Source: Tidjanibacter sp. (GTDB lineage Bacteria; Bacteroidota; Bacteroidia; Bacteroidales; Rikenellaceae). Taken from it: a stretch of DNA of 7,094 nucleotides. Below, one piece after another: positions 1-6,322 of this stretch (position 1 is the first letter of the stretch; each line of letters starts with the position of its first letter). The notes beneath the pieces are model-generated. The model worked only from the letters and a program-made list of their open reading frames with translations, was not told the DNA's origin and did no database searches. Location: NCBI GenBank assembly GCA_017547065.1, contig JAFYRC010000047.1, forward strand, positions 1 through 7,094, written 5' to 3'. The position numbers and the translations under genes were made by a program.

Positions 1-603
1 ATGCCCGGTATGTATGCCGAGGAGGACTATGATATTGCAGGCTTCACTGTGGGCGCTGTGGAGAAGTCGAAACTCATCGACTGCTCGAAGGTAGCTGTTG
101 GTGATGTGCTCGTGGCTATTGCTTCGAGCGGTGTTCACTCCAATGGTTTCAGCCTTGTGAGGAAAGTGGTGAGCGACAATGGTTTGGAGCTGGATAAGAA
201 ATATGAACTCACCGGCGAGCAGACTTTGGGCGAGATGCTCCTTACTCCCACCAAAATCTACGTTAAGCAGGTACACAAAGTGCTTGCCGAGGTTGATGTA
301 CACGGTATTGCCCACATCACCGGTGGTGGCTTCGACGAGAACATCCCCCGCATCCTCAAAGAGGGTCAAGGTGTGGAAGTTAAGGAGGGTAGCTGGGAAA
401 TCCTTCCCGTATTCCGCCTGTTGGAGCACTACGGTGGCATTCCCCACAGGGAGATGTTCAACATCTTCAACATGGGTGTAGGTATGGTGCTGGCCGTGGA
501 TGCAAAAGACGCCGAAAGGGTTGTGGAGATCCTCACCGAGTGTGGCGAGAAGGCAAGCGTTATCGGTCGCATTGTTGAAGGCGAGGGCGTAACTCTGTTG
601 TAA
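1..603 (+). CDS. purM: Phosphoribosylformylglycinamidine cyclo-ligase (AIR synthase), 3' part only
   Basis: Cytosolic enzyme that uses ATP to close formylglycinamidine ribonucleotide (FGAM) into aminoimidazole ribonucleotide (AIR), the fifth step of purine synthesis. The 200 visible residues are the C-terminal portion of a protein usually about 340-350 aa long. The ATG at position 1 is an internal methionine of the conserved MPGMY segment, not the start, so roughly the first 140 residues lie outside the window. Visible family landmarks are MPGMY (1-5), EDYDIAGF (8-15), SSGVHSNGFSLVRK (42-55), PTKIYVK (83-89), the HITGGGF core (105-111) with downstream NIPR (114-117), and FNMGVGM (156-162). 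The reading frame is intact and ends TAA at 601-603. Its last base is the first base of the purN ATG, which indicates tight translational coupling. Identity is near certain; only the missing 5' part limits the call. Confidence 0.96.
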   Translation: MPGMYAEEDYDIAGFTVGAVEKSKLIDCSKVAVGDVLVAIASSGVHSNGFSLVRKVVSDNGLELDKKYELTGEQTLGEMLLTPTKIYVKQVHKVLAEVDVHGIAHITGGGFDENIPRILKEGQGVEVKEGSWEILPVFRLLEHYGGIPHREMFNIFNMGVGMVLAVDAKDAERVVEILTECGEKASVIGRIVEGEGVTLL

Positions 604-1166
604 TGAGGAGTCTTGCTGTCTTCGTTAGCGGTAACGGGTCCAACTTTGAGGCCATAGCCGAGGGGTGCCGTAGCGGTGCAATCGCAAATTGCGAGGTTGT
701 GCTGTGTGTGTGCGATAAGCCCGGAGCGAAGGTGTTGGAGCGTGCCAAGCGTCTTGGAGTGAAGACTTTTGTGTTCAGCCCCAAGGACTACGCGTCGAAG
801 GCAGATTATGAGCGAGAGATTGCCGACGTGATGGACTCGCTCGGAGTAGACTTGGTGTGCCTTGCCGGCTATATGCGTATCGTTGGCGAGGAGTTGCTCG
901 GTAGGTATGAGGGTAAGATTGTGAATATTCACCCCTCATTGTTGCCGGCTTTCCCCGGAGCCAACGCCATAAGGGAGGCCTTTGAGTATGGTGTGAAGGT
1001 CTATGGAGTGACCATTCATGAGGTGAATGCCACTCTGGACGGCGGACGCATCCTCTCGCAGGTGGCCGTGCCATACGAAGGTGACGACTTTGATGAACTG
1101 GTGGCCGAGATACACAAGGCAGAACATAAATTATATGTAGAAACGATAAGTAAAATTTTAGCATAA
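603..1166 (+). CDS. purN: Phosphoribosylglycinamide formyltransferase (GAR transformylase)
   Basis: Transfers the formyl group of 10-formyl-tetrahydrofolate to GAR, giving formyl-GAR, in the cytosol. The 187-aa protein is complete and somewhat shorter than the 212-aa E. coli enzyme. The N-terminal phosphate/nucleotide-binding segment is VFVSGNGSNFEAI (6-18), the folate-side loop holds MRIV (91-94), and the catalytic motif NIHPSLLP is at 108-115. By comparison with E. coli N106, H108 and D144, the catalytic residues are N108, H110 and D146 (in LDGG); H139 is the other conserved histidine. The start is fixed by the N-terminal motif and by the TAATG overlap with the purM stop, so ribosomes can restart without a separate binding site. 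purH begins 7 nt after the stop. This is the folate-dependent PurN; the formate-dependent PurT belongs to the unrelated ATP-grasp family. Confidence 0.97.
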   Translation: MRSLAVFVSGNGSNFEAIAEGCRSGAIANCEVVLCVCDKPGAKVLERAKRLGVKTFVFSPKDYASKADYEREIADVMDSLGVDLVCLAGYMRIVGEELLGRYEGKIVNIHPSLLPAFPGANAIREAFEYGVKVYGVTIHEVNATLDGGRILSQVAVPYEGDDFDELVAEIHKAEHKLYVETISKILA

Positions 1167-1173
1167 AAGTATA

Positions 1174-2703
1174 ATGAGAGCATTAGTAAGCGTTAGCGAT
1201 AAGAGGGGAGTGGTGGAGTTTGCCACCGCCCTGAACAAGTTGGGTTATGAGATTATTGCCACTGGTGGTACGATGACCGCACTGCTGAATAGCGGTTTGA
1301 AGGTTACCAATATCAGTGATGTTACGGGCTTCCCCGAGATTTGCGAGGGACGTGTTAAGACTCTGCACCCCAAGGTGCACGGTGGCCTCTTGGCCCGCAG
1401 GGACAAAGAGTCGCACATGGCACAACTCGCAGAGAATGAGATCGAAACCATCGACCTCGTGTGTGTAAACCTCTATCCCTTTGAAGCAACCATCGCCAAA
1501 GAGGGTGTGACCATGGAGGAGGCTGTGGAGAACATCGACATCGGTGGTCCCTCGATGTTGCGTAGCGCTGCAAAGAACTACGCTGCTGTGACCGTTGTGT
1601 GCGATCCAGATGACTACGCACAGGTGTTGGCAGAGATTGAGGCAGAGGGTAATACTACTCTCGAAACAAGGCTTGCTCTGTCGGCTAAGGCCTACACTCA
1701 CACTGCTCTCTATGACAGCCACATCGCAACATATATGCGTAAGGCTGCGGGGTTGAATGAGAAATTGTTCCTCTCGTTTGATAAGGCTCAGGATCTTCGC
1801 TACGGCGAGAACCCCCACCAGTCTGCAACCTTCTACCGCGCAGGTAAGGAGGTGTCCTACTCGGTGGCTCACGCAAAACAGCTGGGCGGTAAGGAACTTT
1901 CGTACAACAATATTCAGGATGCAAATGCCGCTCTGAATATTGTGAGGGAGTATAGCGAGCCCTTCTGCGTGGGTCTGAAACACATGAACCCCTGTGGTGC
2001 AGCTGTGGGTGCCGACTTGAAGGAGGCTTGGACAAAGGCTTACGAGGCTGACAAGGTTAGTATCTATGGCGGTATTGTAGCCGTTAACCGTCCTCTCACC
2101 GGCGAGGTTGCCGAGATGATGAAACCCATCTTCTTGGAGATTGTTATGGCTCCTTCGTTTGAGCCCGAGGCACTCGAAGTGTTTGCTTCGAAGAAGAACC
2201 TCCGACTGTTGGAAGTGAAGATGGATAACGTGAAAGAGCCACAGCCTCAGTATGTTGGCGTGAATGGTGGTCTGCTTGTTCAGGCTGCCGACGTTGAGTG
2301 CAAGGAGATTGTGGAGGATATGTGCGTGACCGATAGGAAACCCTCGGAGGCCGAGTTGGTTGACTTGAACTTCGGTTGGAGGGTTGTTAAGCACGTGAAG
2401 TCCAACGCTATCGTTGTTGTGAAGGACGGTGCAACCGCAGGTGTTGGTGCAGGCCAGATGAATAGGGTTGGCTCGGCCGAGATTGCACTCGAGCAGGCCA
2501 AGGCCGCAGGCCACACCGAGGGTCTTGTGTTGGCAAGCGACGGCTTCCTGCCCTTCGACGACACCGTGGAGTTGGCATCGAAATATGGTGTTGTAGCAAT
2601 CGTACAGCCCGGTGGTAGCATCCGCGATGAGGACGCTATCAAGAAGGCCAACGAGAAGGGTATTGCAATGCTCTTCACCGGTATGCGCCACTTCAAACAC
2701 TAG
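1174..2703 (+). CDS. purH: Bifunctional AICAR formyltransferase / IMP cyclohydrolase
   Basis: Catalyses the last two steps to IMP: formylation of AICAR with 10-formyl-tetrahydrofolate, then ring closure. The protein is 509 aa, normal for the bacterial family. The N-terminal IMP cyclohydrolase domain (about 1-195, MGS-like fold) shows SVSDKRG (6-12), ATGGT (29-33), TGFPE (51-55) and VKTLHPKVHGG (61-71). The C-terminal AICAR formyltransferase domain shows LRYGENPHQ (208-216), ELSYNNIQDANAAL (241-254) and KHMNPCG (269-275). K269 and H270 are the lysine-histidine pair corresponding to human K266/H267. The end, FTGMRHFKH, is typical of the family. The start is 7 nt after the purN stop, has no Shine-Dalgarno box and gives the expected N-terminus. 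The gene ends with two in-frame stops in tandem (TAG at 2701 and 2704). Codon use is rich in AGG arginine and CCC proline, like purM to folD. Confidence 0.98.
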   Translation: MRALVSVSDKRGVVEFATALNKLGYEIIATGGTMTALLNSGLKVTNISDVTGFPEICEGRVKTLHPKVHGGLLARRDKESHMAQLAENEIETIDLVCVNLYPFEATIAKEGVTMEEAVENIDIGGPSMLRSAAKNYAAVTVVCDPDDYAQVLAEIEAEGNTTLETRLALSAKAYTHTALYDSHIATYMRKAAGLNEKLFLSFDKAQDLRYGENPHQSATFYRAGKEVSYSVAHAKQLGGKELSYNNIQDANAALNIVREYSEPFCVGLKHMNPCGAAVGADLKEAWTKAYEADKVSIYGGIVAVNRPLTGEVAEMMKPIFLEIVMAPSFEPEALEVFASKKNLRLLEVKMDNVKEPQPQYVGVNGGLLVQAADVECKEIVEDMCVTDRKPSEAELVDLNFGWRVVKHVKSNAIVVVKDGATAGVGAGQMNRVGSAEIALEQAKAAGHTEGLVLASDGFLPFDDTVELASKYGVVAIVQPGGSIRDEDAIKKANEKGIAMLFTGMRHFKH

Positions 2704-2740
2704 TAGAAACAGAGAAACGCTCGCACGAGAATATACAGAA

Positions 2741-3997
2741 ATGAACGGAAACAAACGAGTATTGGTAATTGGTAGCGGTGGTAGGTGCCACGCCATTGTG
2801 GACGCTTTGAGTCGCTCGCCACAGGTCGGAAAAATCTACTGCGCTCCAGGTAATGCAGGTATCGCCGAGCAGGCAGAGTGTGTCGCCATTGGAGTTGAGA
2901 GTGTGGACGAGTTGGTAAACTTTGCCAAGCAGGAAAACATCGATTTGACGGTTGTGGGCCCCGAAGCAGCATTGGCTGCAGGTGTGGTTAACGCCTTCAA
3001 AGAGAATGGTTTGAGGGCTTTTGGTCCCACCAAAGAGGCTGCCCAGATTGAGAGTAGTAAGGAGTTTGCCAAGAGGTTGATGGCCAAGTATGCCATCCCC
3101 ACGGCAGGCTATGAGGCTTTCTCCGACTACGAGCAGGCGTGGGCCTATGTGAAGGCTCGCCCGCTGCCCGCAGTGATTAAGTATGATGGCCTTGCTGCCG
3201 GTAAGGGCGTGGTTGTGGCCGAGAGCTACGAGGACGCCGATGCTGCGCTGAAAGACATGTTGCTGGATGCGAGCTTTGGTGGCGGTAGGGTAGTCGTGGA
3301 GGACTTCTTGGACGGCCCCGAGTTTTCGTTCATGTGCGTTGTGTCGGGCGAGAAGGTCTACCCGCTGGCTATGGCGCAGGACCACAAACGTGCTTATGAT
3401 GGCGACAAAGGTCCCAATACGGGTGGTATGGGAGCCTATTCGCCTGTGCCTTTCGTTACGAAGGAGGTCGAGGAGTTTGCGTTGGAGAAAATTATGCGCC
3501 CCACGGCCAAAGCTATGGTTAGTGAGGGAGTACCCTTTGTGGGTGTGCTCTATGGTGGACTGATTTTGACTGCCGAGGGCCCTAAGGTCATCGAGTTTAA
3601 TGCAAGGTTTGGCGACCCCGAAACAGAGGTTGTTCTGCCACGATTAACAAGCGACATCTGCGCCCTCTTTGAGGCTGCTATCGATGGCGTTGACTGCACC
3701 ACGGAGTGGAGCGACGAGGCTTTGTTGGGTGTGGTTATGGCCTCGAATGGATACCCCGGCAGCTACAAGAAAGGTGCTGTGATAGAGGGCGTTGACGGCG
3801 TGGAGTCGAAGGTGTACCACATGGGTACCACTCGCAAGGAGGGTAAATTGCTCACCGCAGGCGGTAGGGTGCTGATGGTTGTAGGTAGGGGGGCAACCCT
3901 TGCCGAGGCAAAGGCTATGGCCGAGAAGGGATGTGCCACTATCGAGTGCGAGGAGTTGTTCTATCGCAAAGATATCGGCCATAAAGTGTTGAATTAA
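2741..3997 (+). CDS. purD: Phosphoribosylamine--glycine ligase (GAR synthetase)
   Basis: ATP-dependent ligation of glycine to phosphoribosylamine to form GAR, the second step of the pathway. The protein has 418 aa, close to the usual 420-430. It is an ATP-grasp enzyme with an N-terminal domain containing VLVIGSGG (7-14) and the APGNAG loop (35-40). VVGPEAALAAG follows at 71-81. The ATP-grasp core shows KYDGLAAGKGVVV (147-159), VVVEDFLDGPEFS (184-196), DHKRAYDGDKGPNTGGMGAY (214-233) and FNARFGDPETEVVLPRL (286-302), where the metal-binding acidic and asparagine residues lie. The start at 2741 is chosen because the dinucleotide-fold-like N-terminus begins there; an in-frame ATG at 2612 lies inside purH and would add 43 unrelated residues. 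Oddity: the usual GGREH loop reads GGRCH, with Cys at 16. There is a 37-nt gap after purH, the widest inside the operon, and a tandem stop (TAA at 3995 and 3998). Confidence 0.97.
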   Translation: MNGNKRVLVIGSGGRCHAIVDALSRSPQVGKIYCAPGNAGIAEQAECVAIGVESVDELVNFAKQENIDLTVVGPEAALAAGVVNAFKENGLRAFGPTKEAAQIESSKEFAKRLMAKYAIPTAGYEAFSDYEQAWAYVKARPLPAVIKYDGLAAGKGVVVAESYEDADAALKDMLLDASFGGGRVVVEDFLDGPEFSFMCVVSGEKVYPLAMAQDHKRAYDGDKGPNTGGMGAYSPVPFVTKEVEEFALEKIMRPTAKAMVSEGVPFVGVLYGGLILTAEGPKVIEFNARFGDPETEVVLPRLTSDICALFEAAIDGVDCTTEWSDEALLGVVMASNGYPGSYKKGAVIEGVDGVESKVYHMGTTRKEGKLLTAGGRVLMVVGRGATLAEAKAMAEKGCATIECEELFYRKDIGHKVLN

Positions 3998-4015
3998 TAA
4001 AATAGATATAACAAA

Positions 4016-4867
4016 ATGATTATCAGCGGAAAAGACTTGGCAGTCGAGGTGAAAAACGAGGTTGCCGAGAAAGTAAAAAAATATGCAGCCGAGTATGGCC
4101 GTCCACCTCACTTGGTGGTTATTCTCGTTGGCGAAAACCCTGCGAGTGTGTCGTATGTGGCTGGTAAAGGTAGGGATGCCGAGGAGGTTGGATTTAAGAA
4201 TACCACCATCCGTAAGCCCGAGAGCATTACCGAGGAGGAGCTCCTTGGTTTGATTGCTGAGCTCAATGCCGATGATGACGTGGATGGTCTGTTGGTGCAG
4301 CTACCTCTGCCCAAACACATCAGCGAGGCGAAGGTGATCGAGGCTATTAGCAAGGAGAAAGACGTGGATGGTTTCCACCCTCTGAATGTGGCTTCGCTGT
4401 GGCAAAAGTTGCCCTGCTTGTTGCCTTGCACTCCCAAGGGTATCATCAAACTGCTGGACAAGGCAGGTGTGCAGATTGAGGGTAAGAAGGCAGTGGTGAT
4501 TGGTCGTAGCAACATCGTGGGTCTTCCCGTGTCGAAGTTGCTGTTGGATAGGAACGCTACCGTTACCATTGCTCACAGTAGGACCAAAAACCTCGCGCAG
4601 GTGACCTCCGAGGCAGATATTCTGGTTGTTGCCATTGGCCGTCCGAAGTTTGTTACGGCCGACATGGTGGGCGAGGGTGCTGCTGTAATCGACGTGGGTG
4701 TCAACCGTGATCCACAGACCGGTAAACTCTGTGGCGATGTTGACTTTGAGGCTTGCAAAGAGAAAGCTTCGGTCATCACTCCCGTACCTGGCGGCGTAGG
4801 TCCTATGACCAGGGCTTGCCTGATGGAGAATACCCTCGAATGTTACCTTAACAAAATGACAAAATAA
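4016..4867 (+). CDS. folD: Bifunctional methylenetetrahydrofolate dehydrogenase / methenyltetrahydrofolate cyclohydrolase
   Basis: Oxidises 5,10-methylene-tetrahydrofolate with NAD(P)+ and hydrolyses the product to 10-formyl-tetrahydrofolate, the cofactor used by PurN and PurH. The length of 283 aa is standard. The catalytic domain shows VGENPASVSYVAGKGRDAEEVG (38-59); Y47 and K51 correspond to the catalytic tyrosine and lysine of the family. Further landmarks are DGLLVQLPLPKH (90-101) and KDVDGFHP (115-122), with the conserved aspartate at D118. The Rossmann part carries IGRSNIVGLPVSKLLL (162-177), and the C-terminal signature PVPGGVGPMTR reaches back to the active site. The start follows an A/T-rich 18-nt spacer after purD and lacks a Shine-Dalgarno box. 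Placement inside the purine operon fits the role of supplying formyl units. Which of NAD or NADP is preferred cannot be told from sequence alone. Confidence 0.97.
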   Translation: MIISGKDLAVEVKNEVAEKVKKYAAEYGRPPHLVVILVGENPASVSYVAGKGRDAEEVGFKNTTIRKPESITEEELLGLIAELNADDDVDGLLVQLPLPKHISEAKVIEAISKEKDVDGFHPLNVASLWQKLPCLLPCTPKGIIKLLDKAGVQIEGKKAVVIGRSNIVGLPVSKLLLDRNATVTIAHSRTKNLAQVTSEADILVVAIGRPKFVTADMVGEGAAVIDVGVNRDPQTGKLCGDVDFEACKEKASVITPVPGGVGPMTRACLMENTLECYLNKMTK

Positions 4868-4880
4868 AACATCATAGATC

Positions 4881-6179
4881 ATGATTGAAAGATATGGGCG
4901 CGAGGTGATGCGCCAAGTATGGACCGAAGAGAATAAGTTTAATGCCTATTTGGAGGTAGAACTCCTCACAGCCGAGGCTTGGAGGGAGTTGGGTGTGGTG
5001 CCCGCCGAGGACACAGAGAAACTGCGTGCAAAGGCTACCTTCGACATTGAGCGCATCAAGGAGATTGAGCTCCAGACAAGGCACGACATTGTTGCCTTCA
5101 CCCGTGCGGTGAGCGAGTCGCTGGGCGAGGAGCGCAAGTGGGTACACTATGGACTTACAAGTACCGACGTGGTGGATACTGCCAATGGCTACCTCTTCTC
5201 GCAGGCCAATAAGATTATTGCTGAGGACCTCGATAAATTTGTGGAGGTGCTTAAGAAACAGGCAATTAGGTTTAAATATACTCCCTGCATTGGCCGTACC
5301 CACGGTATCCACGCCGATATTACCTGCTTTGGTTTGAAGTGGGCTCTCTGGTATGAGGAGATGCGTCGCAACCTCGACCGTTTCCGCATCGCTGCACGTG
5401 GTGTTGAGGTAGGTAAGATGAGTGGTGCTGTGGGCAACTTCGCTAACATTCCGCCAATGATTCAGGACTATGTTTGCGAGAAGTTGGGTATCGACTCGGC
5501 AAACGTTTCGACTCAGGTTATTCAGCGCGACCGTCACGCCTACTATATTGCTACATTGGCAGTTATCGCTTCGTCGTTGGAGCAGATGGCTCTCGAGGTT
5601 CGTAACTTGCAGCGTACCGAGGTTCACGAGGTCGAGGAGGCTTTCGGCAAGGGTCAGAAGGGCTCAAGCGCAATGCCTCACAAGCGTAACCCAATCTCGT
5701 CGGAGAATATCTGCGGTTGCGCACGTGTGATGCGCGGCTATATGGCTACAGCTTGCGAGAATGTCGCTTTGTGGCACGAGCGCGATATTTCGCACTCGGC
5801 AACCGAGCGTATCATCTTGCCTGATGCTACCGAGTTGTTGGACTATATGCTTTGCCGCTTCAAGGGTATCTTGGACAACCTCGTAATCTTCGAGGATGTG
5901 ATGATGGAGAATATCTATCGCACTCGCAAGGTTATCTTTGCTCAGCGCGTGATGAATGCCTTGATTGACAAGGGCTTGTCGCGTGAGGAGGCTTACGATA
6001 CTGTACAGCCAGTGGCTATGCGCGCTATGGCTGAGCGTGCTGACTATCAGGAGCTTTTGGCTGAGAACGAGAAGGTTATGTCGTTGCTTTCGCGTGAGGA
6101 GTTGGATTCGTGCTTCACTTTGGAGTACTACCTCAAGAATGTGGACTACATCTTCCGTCGCGCTGGAATCATCGAGTAG
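4881..6179 (+). CDS. purB: Adenylosuccinate lyase, short Bacillus/Thermotoga-type
   Basis: Eliminates fumarate twice in purine synthesis: from SAICAR to give AICAR, and from adenylosuccinate to give AMP. The 432-aa protein belongs to the fumarase/aspartase superfamily and normally acts as a homotetramer. Landmarks: [10 protein letters not shown] at the start, [14 protein letters not shown] (66-79), [16 protein letters not shown] (86-101), GRTHGIHA (138-145), QRDRHA (215-220), the superfamily signature [11 protein letters not shown] (261-271) with the catalytic serine in the mobile loop, and WHERDISHS (298-306). H68, H89 and H141 fall at the same numbers as the active-site histidines I recall for the B. 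subtilis enzyme. Length and N-terminus match the short B. subtilis type, not the longer E. coli type, which starts around a LTAISPVDGRY segment. It starts 13 nt after folD without a Shine-Dalgarno box. Codon use changes sharply after about residue 135 although the protein reads smoothly through. It is the last gene before the terminator. Confidence 0.97.
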   Translation: MIERYGREVMRQVWTEENKFNAYLEVELLTAEAWRELGVVPAEDTEKLRAKATFDIERIKEIELQTRHDIVAFTRAVSESLGEERKWVHYGLTSTDVVDTANGYLFSQANKIIAEDLDKFVEVLKKQAIRFKYTPCIGRTHGIHADITCFGLKWALWYEEMRRNLDRFRIAARGVEVGKMSGAVGNFANIPPMIQDYVCEKLGIDSANVSTQVIQRDRHAYYIATLAVIASSLEQMALEVRNLQRTEVHEVEEAFGKGQKGSSAMPHKRNPISSENICGCARVMRGYMATACENVALWHERDISHSATERIILPDATELLDYMLCRFKGILDNLVIFEDVMMENIYRTRKVIFAQRVMNALIDKGLSREEAYDTVQPVAMRAMAERADYQELLAENEKVMSLLSREELDSCFTLEYYLKNVDYIFRRAGIIE

Positions 6180-6207
6180 CGAGTAGTTAGTAACTAGTTG
6201 AGAGTAG
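6173..6207 (+). repeat. GAGTAG short repeat cluster across the purB stop
   Basis: CGAGTAG occurs twice in direct tandem (6173-6179 and 6180-6186); the first copy contains the last codon and the stop of purB. A third GAGTAG lies at 6202-6207 inside the left arm of the terminator. Between them is an inverted repeat TAGTTA-G-TAACTA (6184-6196). Any GAGTAG copy could in principle pair with CTACTC at 6221-6226, but only the third gives the full 12-bp stem. A small local duplication is the simplest explanation. Confidence 0.6.
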
Positions 6208-6234
6208 TTGAATTTTTCAGCTACTCTTTTTTTG
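6201..6234 (+). terminator. Intrinsic (rho-independent) terminator of the purine operon
   Basis: A 12-bp stem formed by AGAGTAGTTGAA (6201-6212) and TTCAGCTACTCT (6216-6227), closed by a TTT loop, is followed by a T run to 6233. All pairs are Watson-Crick except one G-T wobble. It starts 21 nt after the purB stop, the expected place for the operon end. Because no A tract precedes the stem, it should act only on + strand transcription. Confidence 0.9.
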
Positions 6235-6248
6235 TCTTGTTCGTGCGT

Positions 6249-6264
6249 AAAAATTATAATTTTT
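6249..6264. other. 16-bp perfect A/T palindrome in the purB-sdaA spacer
   Basis: AAAAATTATAATTTTT is its own reverse complement. It sits between the operon terminator and the sdaA -7 box, about 26 nt upstream of that box. It could be a binding site for a dimeric regulator or an A/T-rich upstream element, but pure A/T tracts form such palindromes easily, so function is unproven. The 143-nt spacer (6180-6322) holds nothing else except the terminator, a T8 run at 6281-6288 and the promoter. Confidence 0.4.
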
Positions 6265-6289
6265 AATTCTCAATTTTTCATTTTTTTTC

Positions 6290-6297
6290 TATCTTTG
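6290..6297 (+). promoter_or_regulatory. Bacteroidota-type -7 box, probable sdaA promoter
   Basis: TATCTTTG fits the TAnnTTTG -7 consensus of the Bacteroidota primary sigma factor. It lies 25 nt upstream of the sdaA ATG, which would put the transcript start near 6302-6305 and leave a leader of about 20 nt. The region upstream is A/T-rich with a T8 run. A recognisable -33 TTG/TTTG element at normal spacing is not visible, so the match rests on the -7 box, the A/T context and the position between a terminator and a start codon. Confidence 0.75.
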
Positions 6298-6322
6298 TAC
6301 GATTGTAAAGTATTGTGCATAT

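Noticed and set aside
1..3. ATG at the first base as a genuine purM start.
   Set aside because: It is the first Met of the conserved internal MPGMY motif. A 200-aa AIR synthase would lack the N-terminal ATP-binding half.
2612..2740. Upstream in-frame extension of purD starting inside purH.
   Set aside because: The added 43 residues are out-of-frame purH sequence. The family N-terminus (VLVIGSGG) starts just after the ATG at 2741.
2704..2740. The 37-nt purH-purD gap as a promoter or riboswitch.
   Set aside because: Too short for a riboswitch and without a TAnnTTTG element; read as an ordinary intergenic leader.
1183..2796. A 537-codon open frame on the - strand opposite purH.
   Set aside because: Its codon boundaries coincide with those of purH, so its stops would need TTA, CTA or TCA codons in purH, which this gene hardly uses. 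It ends exactly at the TTA of purH codon 4. The translation resembles no family, while purH is fully conserved.
4871..4885. Repeated ATCAT and the palindrome ATCATGAT over the purB start as a regulatory site.
   Set aside because: Too short (8 bp) and partly coding; expected by chance in an A/T-rich leader.
4872..5627. A 251-codon - strand open frame opposite purB 5', and similar ones opposite purD (2693-3385) and folD (4301-4882).
   Set aside because: All mirror conserved + strand genes that avoid TTA/CTA/TCA, have no recognisable motifs and lack promoters.
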